Assembly: GCF_041956535.1 (NCBI RefSeq) | Contig: NW_027192202.1 | Location: 110,018 to 174,017, forward strand | Source of the DNA: Calcarisporiella thermophila CBS 279.70 | Lineage: Eukaryota; Calcarisporiellomycota | Direction of reading: 5' to 3' | DNA: 64,000 nt | Part shown: positions 33,871-44,560 of the stretch, piece after piece | Layout of the letters: every line of letters starts with the position of its first letter | How positions within the stretch are numbered: the first letter of the stretch is position 1 | Program-made: the position numbers and the translations under genes | The notes under the pieces: model-generated | Told to the model about the DNA's origin: nothing | Seen by the model: the letters and a program-made list of their open reading frames with translations, nothing else | Databases searched by the model: none

Positions 33871-36392
33871 TCATGAGAGCACCATCATATCGTCGATGTC
33901 GCCAAGATCCACCTCTTCTCCCTGCTCTCCCTCCCCCCCCGCTGTCCCCTCGACCCCCCCCACGCCAGGCTTCTCGCCCTCCACGTCGCCGGCCCCGCTG
34001 GGCTCGCCGCTGCCCATGCTCTGGCTCAAATCGCCTAGTCGCCGTATCAGCCATCTCAGCATGATCGGGACGTGGCCGCACGCTCTCAGGACTCGGGTTA
34101 GCTTCTCGGCCAGCGTCTGGTCTTCAATTCCGCTCACGTTCACCGTTGGCTCCCCGCCTTCAATGATGATGTTGAGGGTGACGGGCATGTCCAATAACAG
34201 GGTCAGGGAGAGGTGGCGCGGCGGGTCGGGGGTCTGAATGTCGATGGAGATGGTCGGTGTGTTCGACTCCTCTAATTAGGAAAATTAGTGGCTATTAGCA
34301 CCAACGAAGCAATCCTGATCAAGGGAGGGGAGTATCGGTAAGGGATAGCGTACCTTCTTCTTTTAGGGCATTATCGAAACAGCTTTTGAACAGCCAATTA
34401 AAAGCGAGCTGGTTCCTTAAGAGTCGCATCGCTCCGAACAGCTTCGCCGGGTGTTCCACAGGGATCCTTGTCAACATCTTGGTATTGCACAAGGTGCCGG
34501 CAAACGTGTATTTCTGGACGATGGGCGTGTCCGGAAAAGCGATAGTCCAGCGGTGTTTCGCATCCATAAGCCCGCTCGTCAACTCACTTAATGAAACGCG
34601 ATTACCGTTGAGAGCAAGGGCCTCTTGGAGAGACAATGAGCCAAAATCAGCGAGATAATCGGTCGGCATTTTGGCTGGAGTCCAATCTATTGAAAGACAG
34701 CGGGTTGGGACTAAATTGTTCTGCATTTTTAAATGGAATAAGCATTACCTTCTGACATCATTCCCATAAGGCCTCCAATTTCCGCTGCAACCCCATCCGT
34801 AACAAGCACGGGGGGATCCAAGATAACGACCACCTTGGCCGGTACTTGCAACGGTGCCTCTGCCGTGGGGGTCACAAATCGTAGTGGTTCCACAAAGCTT
34901 GGCGAAACGGTCTCCGTCACAATCTCGAGGTGCTGTCTAATAAACCAAGATCGTTTAGCACCGTTGCATTTAATTACGAATTGTTATTGTTGCTATTCTC
35001 ATATTACGTACCCTGTTTCACCAGCTTTGATGCTTTCCTCCGTTTCGTCGTCTCCCACCAAAAAATGCCGGTTAGCGGGGAGGGTTGGCTCCGCCTTGAC
35101 CGCCTCTTCTACACTGAAACATAGCCGGCTCATCTTTTCCAACCCCAATTCTTTATATTTCCCGCCCTCCACATTCTTCTTTACCGTCTCCCAGTCAGCC
35201 ATCACCAACGTCTCTTGTGGTGCCCAATAGGCGATACAAGGGCCAGGCTGTCTAAAGTGCATTAGAGGAATGCCATGCCCAGAGAGCAGAACTCGGCTCA
35301 AATCCTCAGCCGCGGCTGAGCACTCCTTGGTATAGATCGAGGAAAAGTCTGCGGAGAGATTCTTCATGATGAGGAAGAAGTCTGTGGAATTGACGCTTGT
35401 CAAACGATCTAATACAGCCAGATGGCCGAGATTTCGCTTGAATGTCTCTAAATCCAATGCTCTGCAAGCAATTAAAATAAAAAAGATAAACATAAATGCG
35501 TGCTACAGTTGGGAGGGGGAATGCAGCAAAATAGGCGAACATATATATACTTCAAATTCTCCAAGAGTAATTCGTCTACTCTTGCATCCTGATGGATTTC
35601 CGAGGCAAAGGATACCTTAACTTTCATCACCGTTCCCATGCTATCAATGTCAATCTAATATTAGATGAGCGCGTTTGCGTTAGTCCAAAAGGAACCCATG
35701 CTGTCCATCTGAACATTCAATTTACATCAACGACAATGATTTCTCCACCAATAGTCAGCGCTGTGACGGGTAATGAGATGTCAGGCCGGTCTACTGTTTC
35801 TATATAACTCATAAGTCTATATTCGATAGATAGGCGAGATTAATATCAAGCAACGTAAAGCCCGTCAAGGTATTCAATGCACCCCAGATCTTTCGCAATG
35901 CCTTCCAATCGCTTTACTATTTCCCGCCCTTTTACTTCGATTCCGGATCGCGTCGCAATCATTTCCTTGCACATTTGTAGTTGCTTTTCCATTTCTCCAA
36001 GCGCTGCACGCAGATTCGACCCCTCCTTTAAAATGACGGAGAACTTGCGTTGGTCTTGCTGAGAAATCTCAGGTGTCGCGTAAGTTTCTAGGAATTCATT
36101 GCAGGCTGTACGAATCTGGGCGAGACTTGTGAGGAGATGGTGACGGAGGGGTGCAGGATTTAGAGGACCGAGGGGATGCACGTCTAATGGGAGGAATGAA
36201 CAACGGGTCAAAGATGAAAACGGGATTCGCGCAGCTAAGCAATAATGACTTACGGTTTGGGGGGATAGAAGTAGTCGAGAGCGTGTCGTCAGAAAAGGGT
36301 GCGAGCTGCCATTGTTTACATGCATCTTCTAGTTGATACCGCGCTTTAGCCAGAAGAGACTGGATGTTGGGTGGCGACTGCGAGTCCCGCAT
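33871..36392 (-). CDS. MED1: Mediator complex subunit 1 (Med1)
   Basis: Eight exons close in phase: 36392-36254, 36183-35883, 35816-35726, 35654-35551, 35461-35012, 34936-34749, 34686-34354, 34271-33871, giving 668 aa. The fungal Med1 pattern is visible: a helical N terminus (LLTSLAQIRTACNEFLETYA; KRLEGIAKDLGLMSY), then LTIGGEIIVVDIDS, LKALDLETFKRNLGHLAVLD, GIPLMHFRQPGPCIAYWAP, and the late IPVEHPAKLFGAMRLLRNQL. Unspliced, the locus looks like three separate genes; a 66-nt intron at 35817-35882 (GTGCAT...ATATAG) joins the first part to the rest. The C terminus is acidic and glycine-rich. Med1 sits in the Mediator middle module and contacts activators. It shares a 131-bp divergent promoter with glycyl-tRNA synthetase. 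Confidence 0.8.
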
Positions 36393-36523
36393 TATTCATA
36401 AGTCAGCTACGACTTTTCACGGGCAAAAAGCGATAACGCGAAAATTAAAAACTACAAAGGCCGTCACATCATAAATATGGAGACAAGCCACTCCACCTCT
36501 TTGTCCCTGACTCATTCAGAATA
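36393..36523. promoter_or_regulatory. Compact divergent promoter between Med1 and glycyl-tRNA synthetase
   Basis: Only 131 bp separate the two ATG codons, so both core promoters and 5' leaders must lie in it or overlap the genes. I see no clear TATA box placed for both directions. Confidence 0.5.
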
Positions 36524-38194
36524 ATGTCAACCGCATTCCGGGCGCTCCTCGAGCTCTGTAAGCGCCGGGGCTTCCTCTTTCAGTCTGCTGAGATCCACGG
36601 TGGCCTCCGTGGAGCATACGATTATGGACCATTGGGCACAGAACTTAAAAAGAATCTTGCAGCCGTGTGGTGGAACACTAATGTCTACCAGCGTGAGGAC
36701 GTGGTCGGAATCGATACCAGCATTATTACACCGCCCTCGGTCCTGAAGGCTTCTGGGCACGTGGATCAATTCACCGATGCACTGGTGGATTCCCTTCTGA
36801 CGAAAGAGCGATTTCGACCGGACAAAGCTCCGGAGCTGACCTTGATTAAGAAGGAGGGCGAGATGCTGATCCCGATACAGGCGCCGGACAAGGCGGTGGC
36901 GAAGGAGTGGGAGAAAAAGATTAGAGAGCAGATTGTTCCTGGTGCTAAAATATCCCGCAAGGGTCGGGAAATTCTATTGCACGCGGAGGCAATGCGCGAG
37001 GGCCAGCTGATACTTCAGGGAGAAGGAAAAACAAACCATATACAAGTACCCTATAATGGATACGCCGAACCCGATACGAATTCACCATTTCTCACCCACC
37101 CAAGAGCCTTTAATCTCATGTTTAAAACTTTTCTGGACCCAATCGACCCGCTTGATCGCGCCATTCAGGCTGTTCAAGCCACACCACATGGTAATGTACG
37201 CGAGGCCGTGGATGCCTCCCTCGCCTCCTCTACGGTATACTTGAGGCCGGAGACTGCTCAAGGAATTTTCATCAATCTCCCCCACCTCCTCCGTACAACT
37301 CGGCTGCGTCCCCCCTGTGGAGTCGCCCAGCTCGGCAAGTCATTCCGCAACGAAATCAGACTAGAGCATGCAATCTTCCGAACCCCCGAATTTGAGCAAA
37401 TGGAGCTGGAGTATTTCGTTCCGCCGAGTGAGGCAGATGGGTGGTTTACATACTGGAAAGAGCAAAGGATGCAGTGGTGGAGGACTTTGGCAAGAAATCC
37501 GGATGGATTCAGAGCTCGGCCGCACGATCGCAGCGAATTGGCTCACTACGCTAAAGCCTGCGTGGATGTAGAATACAGCTTCCCATGGGGCTGGGGAGAA
37601 GTTGAAGGCGTTGCAAATCGTGGTGACTATGATCTTGTTCAGCATGCACAGGCGACGGGCACCTCATTTGAATGCGGCGGCGACAATGGAGAAAACAAAT
37701 TCCTGCCCCACGTCATCGAATCGTCGTGCGGGTTAAATCGTGCGATGCTGGCGTTCATGCTTGATGCCTATGACGAAGTTGTCGAGGAGGCCAATAGCAG
37801 TAGTGCAAAACACTCCTCACGCCCGGTTCTAAGGTTGCATCCTCTCCTTGCTCCCATCAAGGCCGCCGTCATGCCTCTTATTTCACGTCCGGAGCTCATT
37901 GCTCTCGCTCAGCGTATTGCCGTCAACACACGGAGGCGCATGCGCGAACGAATCGAGTTGGACGCTGCGGGTGGAAATAAGGTTGGCAAGCGCTACTACC
38001 GGCATGATGAGATTGGAACTCCATGGTGCATCACGGTAGATTTTCAAAGTTTGGAAGATGGGAGTGTGACGATTCGCGATCGTGACACAACACAGCAGGT
38101 ACGCGTCCACATGGAAGAAGTCGTTCCCTGGCTGCGCGACAAGATGGAAGTGTATGCTCTTGGCTTTGAGGTAGATGAGTCAGAGAAACAATAA
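36524..38194 (+). CDS. GRS1: Glycyl-tRNA synthetase
   Basis: An intron-free frame of 556 aa. It begins with the family opening LCKRRGFLFQSAEIHGGLRGAYDYGPLG. Motif 2 region: RPETAQGIFINL (about residue 240), then GKSFRNEIRLEHAIFRTPEFEQMELEYF. Motif 3: VIESSCGLNRAMLAF. The anticodon-binding domain follows (LAPIKAAVMPL, then GTPWCITVDFQSLEDGSVTIRDRD). It charges tRNA-Gly with glycine using ATP, as a dimer. It lacks the N-terminal WHEP domain of animal enzymes and is shorter than yeast Grs1 (about 690 aa). No clear mitochondrial presequence is seen from this start. Confidence 0.95.
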   Translation: MSTAFRALLELCKRRGFLFQSAEIHGGLRGAYDYGPLGTELKKNLAAVWWNTNVYQREDVVGIDTSIITPPSVLKASGHVDQFTDALVDSLLTKERFRPDKAPELTLIKKEGEMLIPIQAPDKAVAKEWEKKIREQIVPGAKISRKGREILLHAEAMREGQLILQGEGKTNHIQVPYNGYAEPDTNSPFLTHPRAFNLMFKTFLDPIDPLDRAIQAVQATPHGNVREAVDASLASSTVYLRPETAQGIFINLPHLLRTTRLRPPCGVAQLGKSFRNEIRLEHAIFRTPEFEQMELEYFVPPSEADGWFTYWKEQRMQWWRTLARNPDGFRARPHDRSELAHYAKACVDVEYSFPWGWGEVEGVANRGDYDLVQHAQATGTSFECGGDNGENKFLPHVIESSCGLNRAMLAFMLDAYDEVVEEANSSSAKHSSRPVLRLHPLLAPIKAAVMPLISRPELIALAQRIAVNTRRRMRERIELDAAGGNKVGKRYYRHDEIGTPWCITVDFQSLEDGSVTIRDRDTTQQVRVHMEEVVPWLRDKMEVYALGFEVDESEKQ

Positions 38195-38412
38195 ATTATT
38201 GTGTATATTTTACTCTCATTGAATAGACTGAGTTTATTTCGAGTTGGGTTGGGTCTGGAAATGTTCTCAGTGTTTAACCTTTAAAACATTATCTAAATGT
38301 ACATAGAAAAAATTGCAGAGGGGATACAATGCGGGATGATTGCAAAAGTGTATAAATGCATAGTACTATTGAAATAAGTTTTGACAAGCCCTCAGAGAAA
38401 CTATTTGTGCAT

Positions 38413-39420
38413 TTAGACGAGAAACACTAGGGAAGCCAACGTGAGGAGAGCGGGGGGCAGGATCTGCAGAGTGCTTGCCGACGACGCTTCGGCCATTGAG
38501 GCCGAACTCATGCCGTTTTGATACGTGGTATAGGACTTGTTGGGATCATTGATTTCGGCTGCTGACGCCACGCCTCCCGTAGACGACTGTCCCGGTTCAG
38601 TCTCCACGGTAAAGTCAGCGGAACCCTGGCTGGAGGCAGAACCAGCTGCTTCCGAGGTGGAGCTCCCACTAGTGCTTGACTCTACTTCAACACTGCTCCC
38701 TTCGGCGCTGGAGGTCGAGTCCCCCGATTCAGCAGTGGTAGCGGAACCCTCGGAGGATGGACTCGTGCTTGACTCGATGGCAGTGGAGGTGCCTTCTCCG
38801 GCGCTGGGAGAGGAGGATTCAGTGGGAGACGAGCTTTCCTTCCTTTCTCGCATAATCTCGTTCATCATCTCCTCCGTCATCCTCCCCTCGCGCACCATCT
38901 CCTTCATCATTTCTTCGCTCATGGTACGCTCCCCTTCAACACCAGCACGAGACATTTCCTCGGACTTCTCCTCGCTCGACATTTCCTTGCCCTCGCCAGC
39001 CATCATTTCAGCATTGTGGGGCGCCTCCGTTTTCGTCTTCGCCTTGCACTTCTTTCGCTTCCCCGACAACACCTGCAACGATCCTTTCATCCCATTCTGG
39101 CAGTGCATTCCTACCGTGCAAAAGAATCCCACTTCTCCGACATGCTTCTCCTCCAATGTGATGTTAAATGAGCTCCCAGCCATCTGCACCCCTGAATCGA
39201 ATCCCCCTTCCGCGCGGTCACAGCTGCCCACCTTTGCAGCTTGAGTGACTGAGTGCATCCCGGCGACAAACTTGAACATGATCATGTCGCCGACATGTAG
39301 GGAGCGAGACTCGGGGGGGAAGTACTTCTGGCCACCTTTGCCGACCTCGATCTCAACCATTTTGGCGAGAGATGGGGAGGCCAAGATTGCGAGCAACGGA
39401 ATGCTAAGGAGCGGACGCAT
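38413..39420 (-). CDS. GPI-type cupredoxin with Ser-rich stalk
   Basis: One exon, 335 aa from the ATG at 39420, which gives a good signal peptide (LLSIPLLAILASPSLA). Residues about 22-120 are a cupredoxin fold with a complete type 1 copper site pattern: His56 (GMHSVTQ), Cys101, His106 and Met111 (CTVGMHCQNGM). Next is a Met/Glu/Lys-rich tandem stretch (SEEMMKEMVREGRMTEEMM), then a long Ser/Thr/Glu stalk, and a C-terminal hydrophobic segment (LPPALLTLASLVFLV) typical of GPI anchoring. Fungal relatives are extracellular, GPI-anchored, cell-wall-linked copper proteins of unclear role. A more upstream ATG (39480) would put 20 residues before the signal peptide. Confidence 0.85.
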   Translation of the reverse strand: MRPLLSIPLLAILASPSLAKMVEIEVGKGGQKYFPPESRSLHVGDMIMFKFVAGMHSVTQAAKVGSCDRAEGGFDSGVQMAGSSFNITLEEKHVGEVGFFCTVGMHCQNGMKGSLQVLSGKRKKCKAKTKTEAPHNAEMMAGEGKEMSSEEKSEEMSRAGVEGERTMSEEMMKEMVREGRMTEEMMNEIMRERKESSSPTESSSPSAGEGTSTAIESSTSPSSEGSATTAESGDSTSSAEGSSVEVESSTSGSSTSEAAGSASSQGSADFTVETEPGQSSTGGVASAAEINDPNKSYTTYQNGMSSASMAEASSASTLQILPPALLTLASLVFLV

Positions 39421-40396
39421 TTTTCTAGCGAGGACGTCAATGAAAGAAGAGAGGATGAAAATTGGATGTGAAAGCGACAAAATTTCCCTCCCTTACACAA
39501 AATATGAGGAGGCTAGTCTTTATATTAGGTGGTCATCTCGGTTCCCCCTTCCCCTCTCCCCTTCTCAAACATGGATTCGCTCCTAACCTAAGAGCCTATT
39601 ATGAAAAAAAATTAATCGGGTTTGCAATGGGAAACGTGATATCCTTCGAGAAACATGAGGAAATTAGCCGCTGCCTCTTTGCGTCACCAATTGATTTTCT
39701 GTAAAGTAATAATAAGGAGGTTCATGGTTCCACTTTTCTCCCTTTTCTTTTTGGGTTTCTTCCCTACTTGCACACTTTCTGCTACACCCGCTCCCGACGT
39801 TCCGCCACACCCGCGAAATCTCTGGACATCTCGGGGAATATTTCACGGATGGATGACAGTCACACCTCTCGGTGTGTTTATTTGCGGCGGAGTTTGGCCT
39901 AAATCGTCGACAAGCCTTGGATCCCTGGGATCGAGTGGGTAATACAAGCGCGTTGTCCTCCCCTTCGATGTTCCGAATATGGGCAGCATCACAAGTCGTC
40001 CAATATTGCACCGAATCACTTCCATATCCTCTTAAATAGATTAAAAGTCTTTGACTAATTAGTGCACATATCTATTTTTGTGTATTGGATGGGTCCTCGC
40101 TAGTAGAGGCCGACACAATAATCTTTCCATATCCACGAACATGCTAAGAGATTAAATGAAAATTAGATTGTTTGGCTAATTAGACAAGTGCCATCGGCGC
40201 CAAATTCCCGGTACATTCGAGGGAATAGACCAATGTCTTTTGCAATGTGAACTATTTCTCATTTGATCTAACACAAATCTAATCCACCCCGAAATGCTTC
40301 TCTATTCACACAAGTCAACGATTCAAGCCATCTCGAACTCTAATAAATCAACATGATAGCCATCCATATATACACAGATTAAACAATCCCAGCGCT
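39421..40396. other. Intergenic region with a kelch-like secreted fragment
   Basis: About 1 kb between the cupredoxin gene and the 3' end of the NAGS gene. A plus-strand frame at 39724-39942 is listed separately. The rest is AT-rich and holds no supportable gene. Confidence 0.45.
39724..39942 (+). CDS. Short secreted kelch-like fragment (hypothetical)
   Basis: From ATG 39724 the frame gives a signal peptide (MVPLFSLFFLGFFPTCTLSA), then NLWTSRGIFHGWMTVTPLGV and FICGGV, a kelch-like strand plus double glycine. It ends after 72 codons. A GTAATA donor just before the stop suggests that it could continue in another exon, but I found none in phase. It may be a 5' remnant of a secreted kelch gene, related in style to the one at 18383-20014. 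Confidence 0.25.
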   Translation: MVPLFSLFFLGFFPTCTLSATPAPDVPPHPRNLWTSRGIFHGWMTVTPLGVFICGGVWPKSSTSLGSLGSSG

Positions 40397-41995
40397 CTAT
40401 TCAAATGACGGCGGTATACGGCGAACTATTTCCGAATACTGCCCAAGTTTGTCGACGCCTTTTCCGTACCAGAACATCACCCACTGGGTGTCAGGAACTC
40501 GGTAATAACCATCCGCTCTCTCAAAATACCACTTGTTTATTCCGTTGGTTGCGCGGCTCCTCCACATCAGATCGGGATAGGCTTCACGAGTACGCTTCCA
40601 GAGGAGATCGGTGAGTCCTACTCCCTGCATCTTGGGGTCGATCGCAAATTTATCCATGTAGGATACACTCTGGGTACCAGCATGTGCAGGATTCAGTGGC
40701 TCTGAAGTGACGACGACTGCGCCATAATAGTCGCCAGCAATAATCACGCTCAAAAGCTTCTTCTCCAACCGCTCGTAAAATCGGTTCGAATTCAGCGTTC
40801 TGCCAAAGGAAGCCTCCAGCAATTGCGTCAAATCTGGCCGGGATATCTCCTCAGCAGAGCGATACTCTCTGACACGCCATCCATGACGGAAAACAGTGGC
40901 TGCCGATTTTTGGCGGTCGGGTTTGTCCGTGATCAGATTGGCAATCAAAGCTGTAGAGGTTGCGTGCGCAGGGACTATGATGCCAGAGGAGGTCAGAGGT
41001 AGCCCAGCCAAACACTTGCGAAGTAGCGATATTTCATCACGTGTGCCGGAAGAGACTGCAGAGGAATGCACGACCTCGTCGTACTCATCCTCTAAATTCA
41101 CCAACTGGCGCACCGCTCCTTTGGCATCTCTCGGCCCACCTTCTCTATTCACAATGATGACTTTTGAGGGCTGTAGGTGAGGTGAACACATTGATCCGCC
41201 GCTGGCCGACTCTGCTTGCGAGAGACCCTCAACCAGTGATGCGACAGCATCGTCTCCAGTAAACGGAACTTGCGTAGACGCCGAAGAAAAGCCAATGGGA
41301 ACCACCACTGGGATTTGTCCCAACTGGAAAGCCGACTGAATCGGCTCTAATACAGATGCGATCTCTGGCCGGGTGTCTGCCCCGGTGTCTTTCAAGGTAA
41401 ACACGCCGCTCACCGGCCGTGCTCTTCCACCAATTTTCTCTATAACTTCAGCGAATTCAAATGCATCTCTGATTAATTGTCTCCCTCTCCCCTCATCCCC
41501 TCCTATTTGAGAGGTCCTCAAATCCTCAACTACAATGATTGGCATCATTCCCAGTTTTTTCAGCTGAGTCATCGTGGCGGCAATGCCTTCTATCTCTCTC
41601 AGGGAAAATGGCCCTATCACCTTGATAACACACACACGATTGAATGTAGGCGACAGGATCCATTCCGTGCGCTCCTTTCCGGTGAGATCAGTGGTATTCT
41701 CGGGCGCAAATTGCTTGAGGAATTGTTTGGCCTCGCGCTGGGAAGGATAGGTGTTTAGGATCTTGAAGATGAGCTCGCGATCACGCAGTGTTTTTGATTG
41801 GGGGTATATTTTATCTAGATTGGTTCGAAGTGCAGGCTTCTGAGGGATTTTGAGCGAGATTTGCTATAGTGCATCTGAGTATATCAAAGGTATTACCTGA
41901 GAAAATAATCTGACACCGATGGCATAGCATGGATGTCGGGAGTTGAAGAACGTGCGATGGGATAAGAATAGCTTGCTATGTAATGATCGTGCCAT
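40397..41995 (-). CDS. ARG2: Acetyl-CoA:glutamate N-acetyltransferase (NAGS), mitochondrial
   Basis: Two exons, 41995-41897 and 41839-40397, join in phase 0 to 513 aa. Residues 1-33 (MARSLHSKLFLSHRTFFNS) are basic and lack acidic residues, as in a mitochondrial presequence. The middle is the amino-acid-kinase-like domain of fungal NAGS (VCVIKVIGPFS, MMPIIVVED, LGQIPVVVPIGF). The C-terminal acetyltransferase domain has YMDKFAIDPKMQGVGLTDLL, then WRSRATNGINKWYFERADGY, the family signature. It makes N-acetylglutamate, the first step of arginine synthesis, and is normally inhibited by arginine. Acceptor CTCAG at 41840-41842 decides the mature reading. Confidence 0.9.
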
Positions 41996-42380
41996 AATGG
42001 AAGGCTGTGTGCTATCAAAATGTATAAGACATTATGCATCCGAGATCGCTTTATTCTTTAATTAAGAACACTTAAATTTTGATTGGCAGCATACAGTTTG
42101 ACATGAGATGAGTAAAAAAAATTGAGTTAAATTATGGAAGATTAAAGCATAGTAATTACAATAGATATCAACACAGCAAAAAGCGAAGAAAAAGCATAGG
42201 CAAGAGGTACAAAGGGAACTCTAAAAATGGGATTTAGCAATGCAATTGTTATGAAAAATAAGATGTATTTTGTCTTAAATTATAGGTGAGAAGCTGGTCA
42301 ATCATCAAGTATGTTAGCCGAACATCCATTACCGGAAATAGCTATTAAAAACAATCAAAAAGAATTAAGTGTACAGTTGA
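41996..42380. other. Intergenic sequence
   Basis: AT-rich 5' flank of the NAGS gene and 3' flank of the CENP-L gene. No gene seen. Confidence 0.6.
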
Positions 42381-43809
42381 TTACATATAGGGAGTGGCAT
42401 ATAGTTTTACCTTGATCTTTCCTTCTGACGCAACATAGGCCACATTGGTCCCCAAACGCACCAAACTTAGACGCGACAAATGAATGTTTGAATGATGTAG
42501 AAAATGGCTCTCAACACCTTGAATCAGTGTGATGTCTTGATCGCTTCGTCGTGACAATCGTTGAACTCTGCAGCCCAAGGTATGAGATGATAATGCCGTC
42601 TAATACGAGAAACTGCCACTTACTTTTCGTATATTTGCTTTGCATCCTCAAGAGTAATGGTCAGTGTGATTGTTTTCAGTTCTGTAATATCTCCGAGTGC
42701 ATAGGTTAATTCAAGCGGTCTAGCTAGATACTTTCGGCCGGGAACTAGTATAAAATGTAAAATATAAGGATCTCCAAATAGAGAAAGTACCCAAATGACT
42801 GAACACTTGCTTCGATTCCCATCCCGCACCCTGTCTTTTAGTTGCCACTGAGCCCACTGCTCTGCCATTTCCATCAATTCGAACGGCTGCAATCGAAACT
42901 TGCATATCCTACAATCAAATTTCGTCTGAAACCATTCCGAGATGAGGTTTGTAAGCCATTGAGGAGCCTTTAGAAGGAGAACAGGATATGGTGAGAACTG
43001 CGAGGCTTTGCCTAAGAAAAGTTCAACCAATATTCGTTGAGTAAACTAGCTGAAGAAATGAAAAGAGGGTAAAAAGTGGTTACCTTTTAGCAATTCTGGA
43101 TAGTCGTTCTTTCTTGCCGAAAAGAAGATGGCATAATAAGCTTGTTCTTTTGCATTTGCTAGATTAATTCAAAATGGTTCAGTAGCTCTTCCCTGATAAT
43201 GCCTTGATAGTACATACAATTTGCCTGGCAGGATATTTTCACTCCAAATGGGTCAGCCAAATAATCATCTAGAATCAATATATGTATTTGAGTATTTGCA
43301 GAGCCCAAAATGCATTTGGATAAAACTTACTTTCAACCTCCACATCCAATTCAAAGAATGACAGATCTATTATCTTCCACCCCTTTCTAATGCCTGTTTC
43401 TTCTTCATTATTTTTTTCGTATTCACCATCAATGGCTGCCACCGCTTCCTCCGCCGCCTGTGCAATGCCTTGTAGTTGCCCCTTAAGCCACTCTTGAAAA
43501 TCTTGCGCGTAAGCATGAAATTGAGTAGCATCGAACCGGTAAAGAGGGGTACAATGGTGTGTGGTCAGTGTTTTGCTGAGAAGAATTTCTGTTGCGCACA
43601 CCAAAATATTAGATTTAGCAGAATAAGAAAACCCATTAGTAACGGTGTAACTTGCCTAGATTATATGTGTCGATGGTAGTCGATTCGCTTTGGATTTGAG
43701 ATCGCGACGATTTGGAAACTACACGCTCACGACTGCTAGCAGCACCGCGTGGACGCCCGCGAGTGCGCATGGGAGGTGTAAACTGGACGGCGCGGCTGGT
43801 GCTAGCCAT
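42381..43809 (-). CDS. Inner kinetochore protein CENP-L (Iml3/Fta1 family)
   Basis: Six exons close in phase: 43809-43656, 43588-43331, 43268-43218, 43158-43084, 43011-42624, 42567-42381, giving 370 aa. The first intron is GC-AG with donor GCAAGT. Residues 1-50 are basic (RTRGRPRGAASSRERV). The body follows animal CENP-L: TPLYRFDATQFHAYAQDFQ, then SEWFQTKFDCRICKF, LTITLEDAKQIYE, and finally ESHFLHHSNIHLSRLSLVRL and SEGKIKVKL. CENP-L pairs with CENP-N in the constitutive centromere network that reads CENP-A nucleosomes. A 60-nt stretch at 42731-42790 begins with GT, ends with AG and is in frame; removing it gives 350 aa and a better alignment, so it may be a further intron. Confidence 0.75.
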
Positions 43810-44560
43810 GTTTATCTGGGTTTACTATGATCTCCAAAATAATATAGAAACGCGAAATATCCTAAATTAAAATGTTTGGGGGAACCTAACCTAATATAAC
43901 CTAAGAAACCCAATCCGTGACGGTGTAAAGTTGCCATTTGTACCAACTCTGTTTTCTGCACTACCATGCTTGCCCTAACGATGATGAGGCGGGAAACGAG
44001 GATGTCACCAGCCAAATTTTCGGCCTGATCTGGGTAGGTTCAGCAGCATAATGGGACACCATAAAAATTAATGGAAATTCTATTTTATCGCACCATTCAA
44101 TTGGCCGCGTCGAGGAAGAGGATCTTCAAGCATTCTGAAAAATTCTTTGCGTGTAAAACAGGTAATACTATTACTCTTTTCGCAGCCCTTAAAATTTCTT
44201 ATATACCTCCTTGTTTTCTTATCGTGGCCCATTGCTTTTCCTTTTTCCGCCTCGCCCAACCTCCGCTGCTCATTCTCTCCTTCAATTCCTATCATCCTCT
44301 AGGAGTGGTAATCGTACATTCCTTTTGTGTCTTCGAATTTTCTACTCTCAGCATTTAGTCCTTTTTCCCACCATCTAATTCGCTGCAGTCGATCGATTAC
44401 TCTCCTTTCCCCTCTACCCAAGACTGGTGCGACAGTGGATGAGGGGAGCAGCCTAATACTGTATATATCATTTTGGAAACATACCGAGACACCGCTGAGC
44501 CGAGAAAAGTGAGGCGGAATACAACGGTAATATCCATATTATATCACATAAAAGGATAAA
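43810..44560. promoter_or_regulatory. Divergent intergenic region between CENP-L and chitin synthase
   Basis: 750 bp holding the 5' flanks of both genes. T- and C-rich stretches precede the chitin synthase ATG. No coding frame on either strand is convincing. Confidence 0.5.

Noticed and set aside
35846-36325. Separate helical protein gene upstream of Med1
   Set aside because: Splicing at 35882/35817 links it to the Med1 core in the correct phase.
38537-39244. 235-codon plus-strand ORF
   Set aside because: It is antisense to the cupredoxin gene, which has a signal peptide and full copper site.
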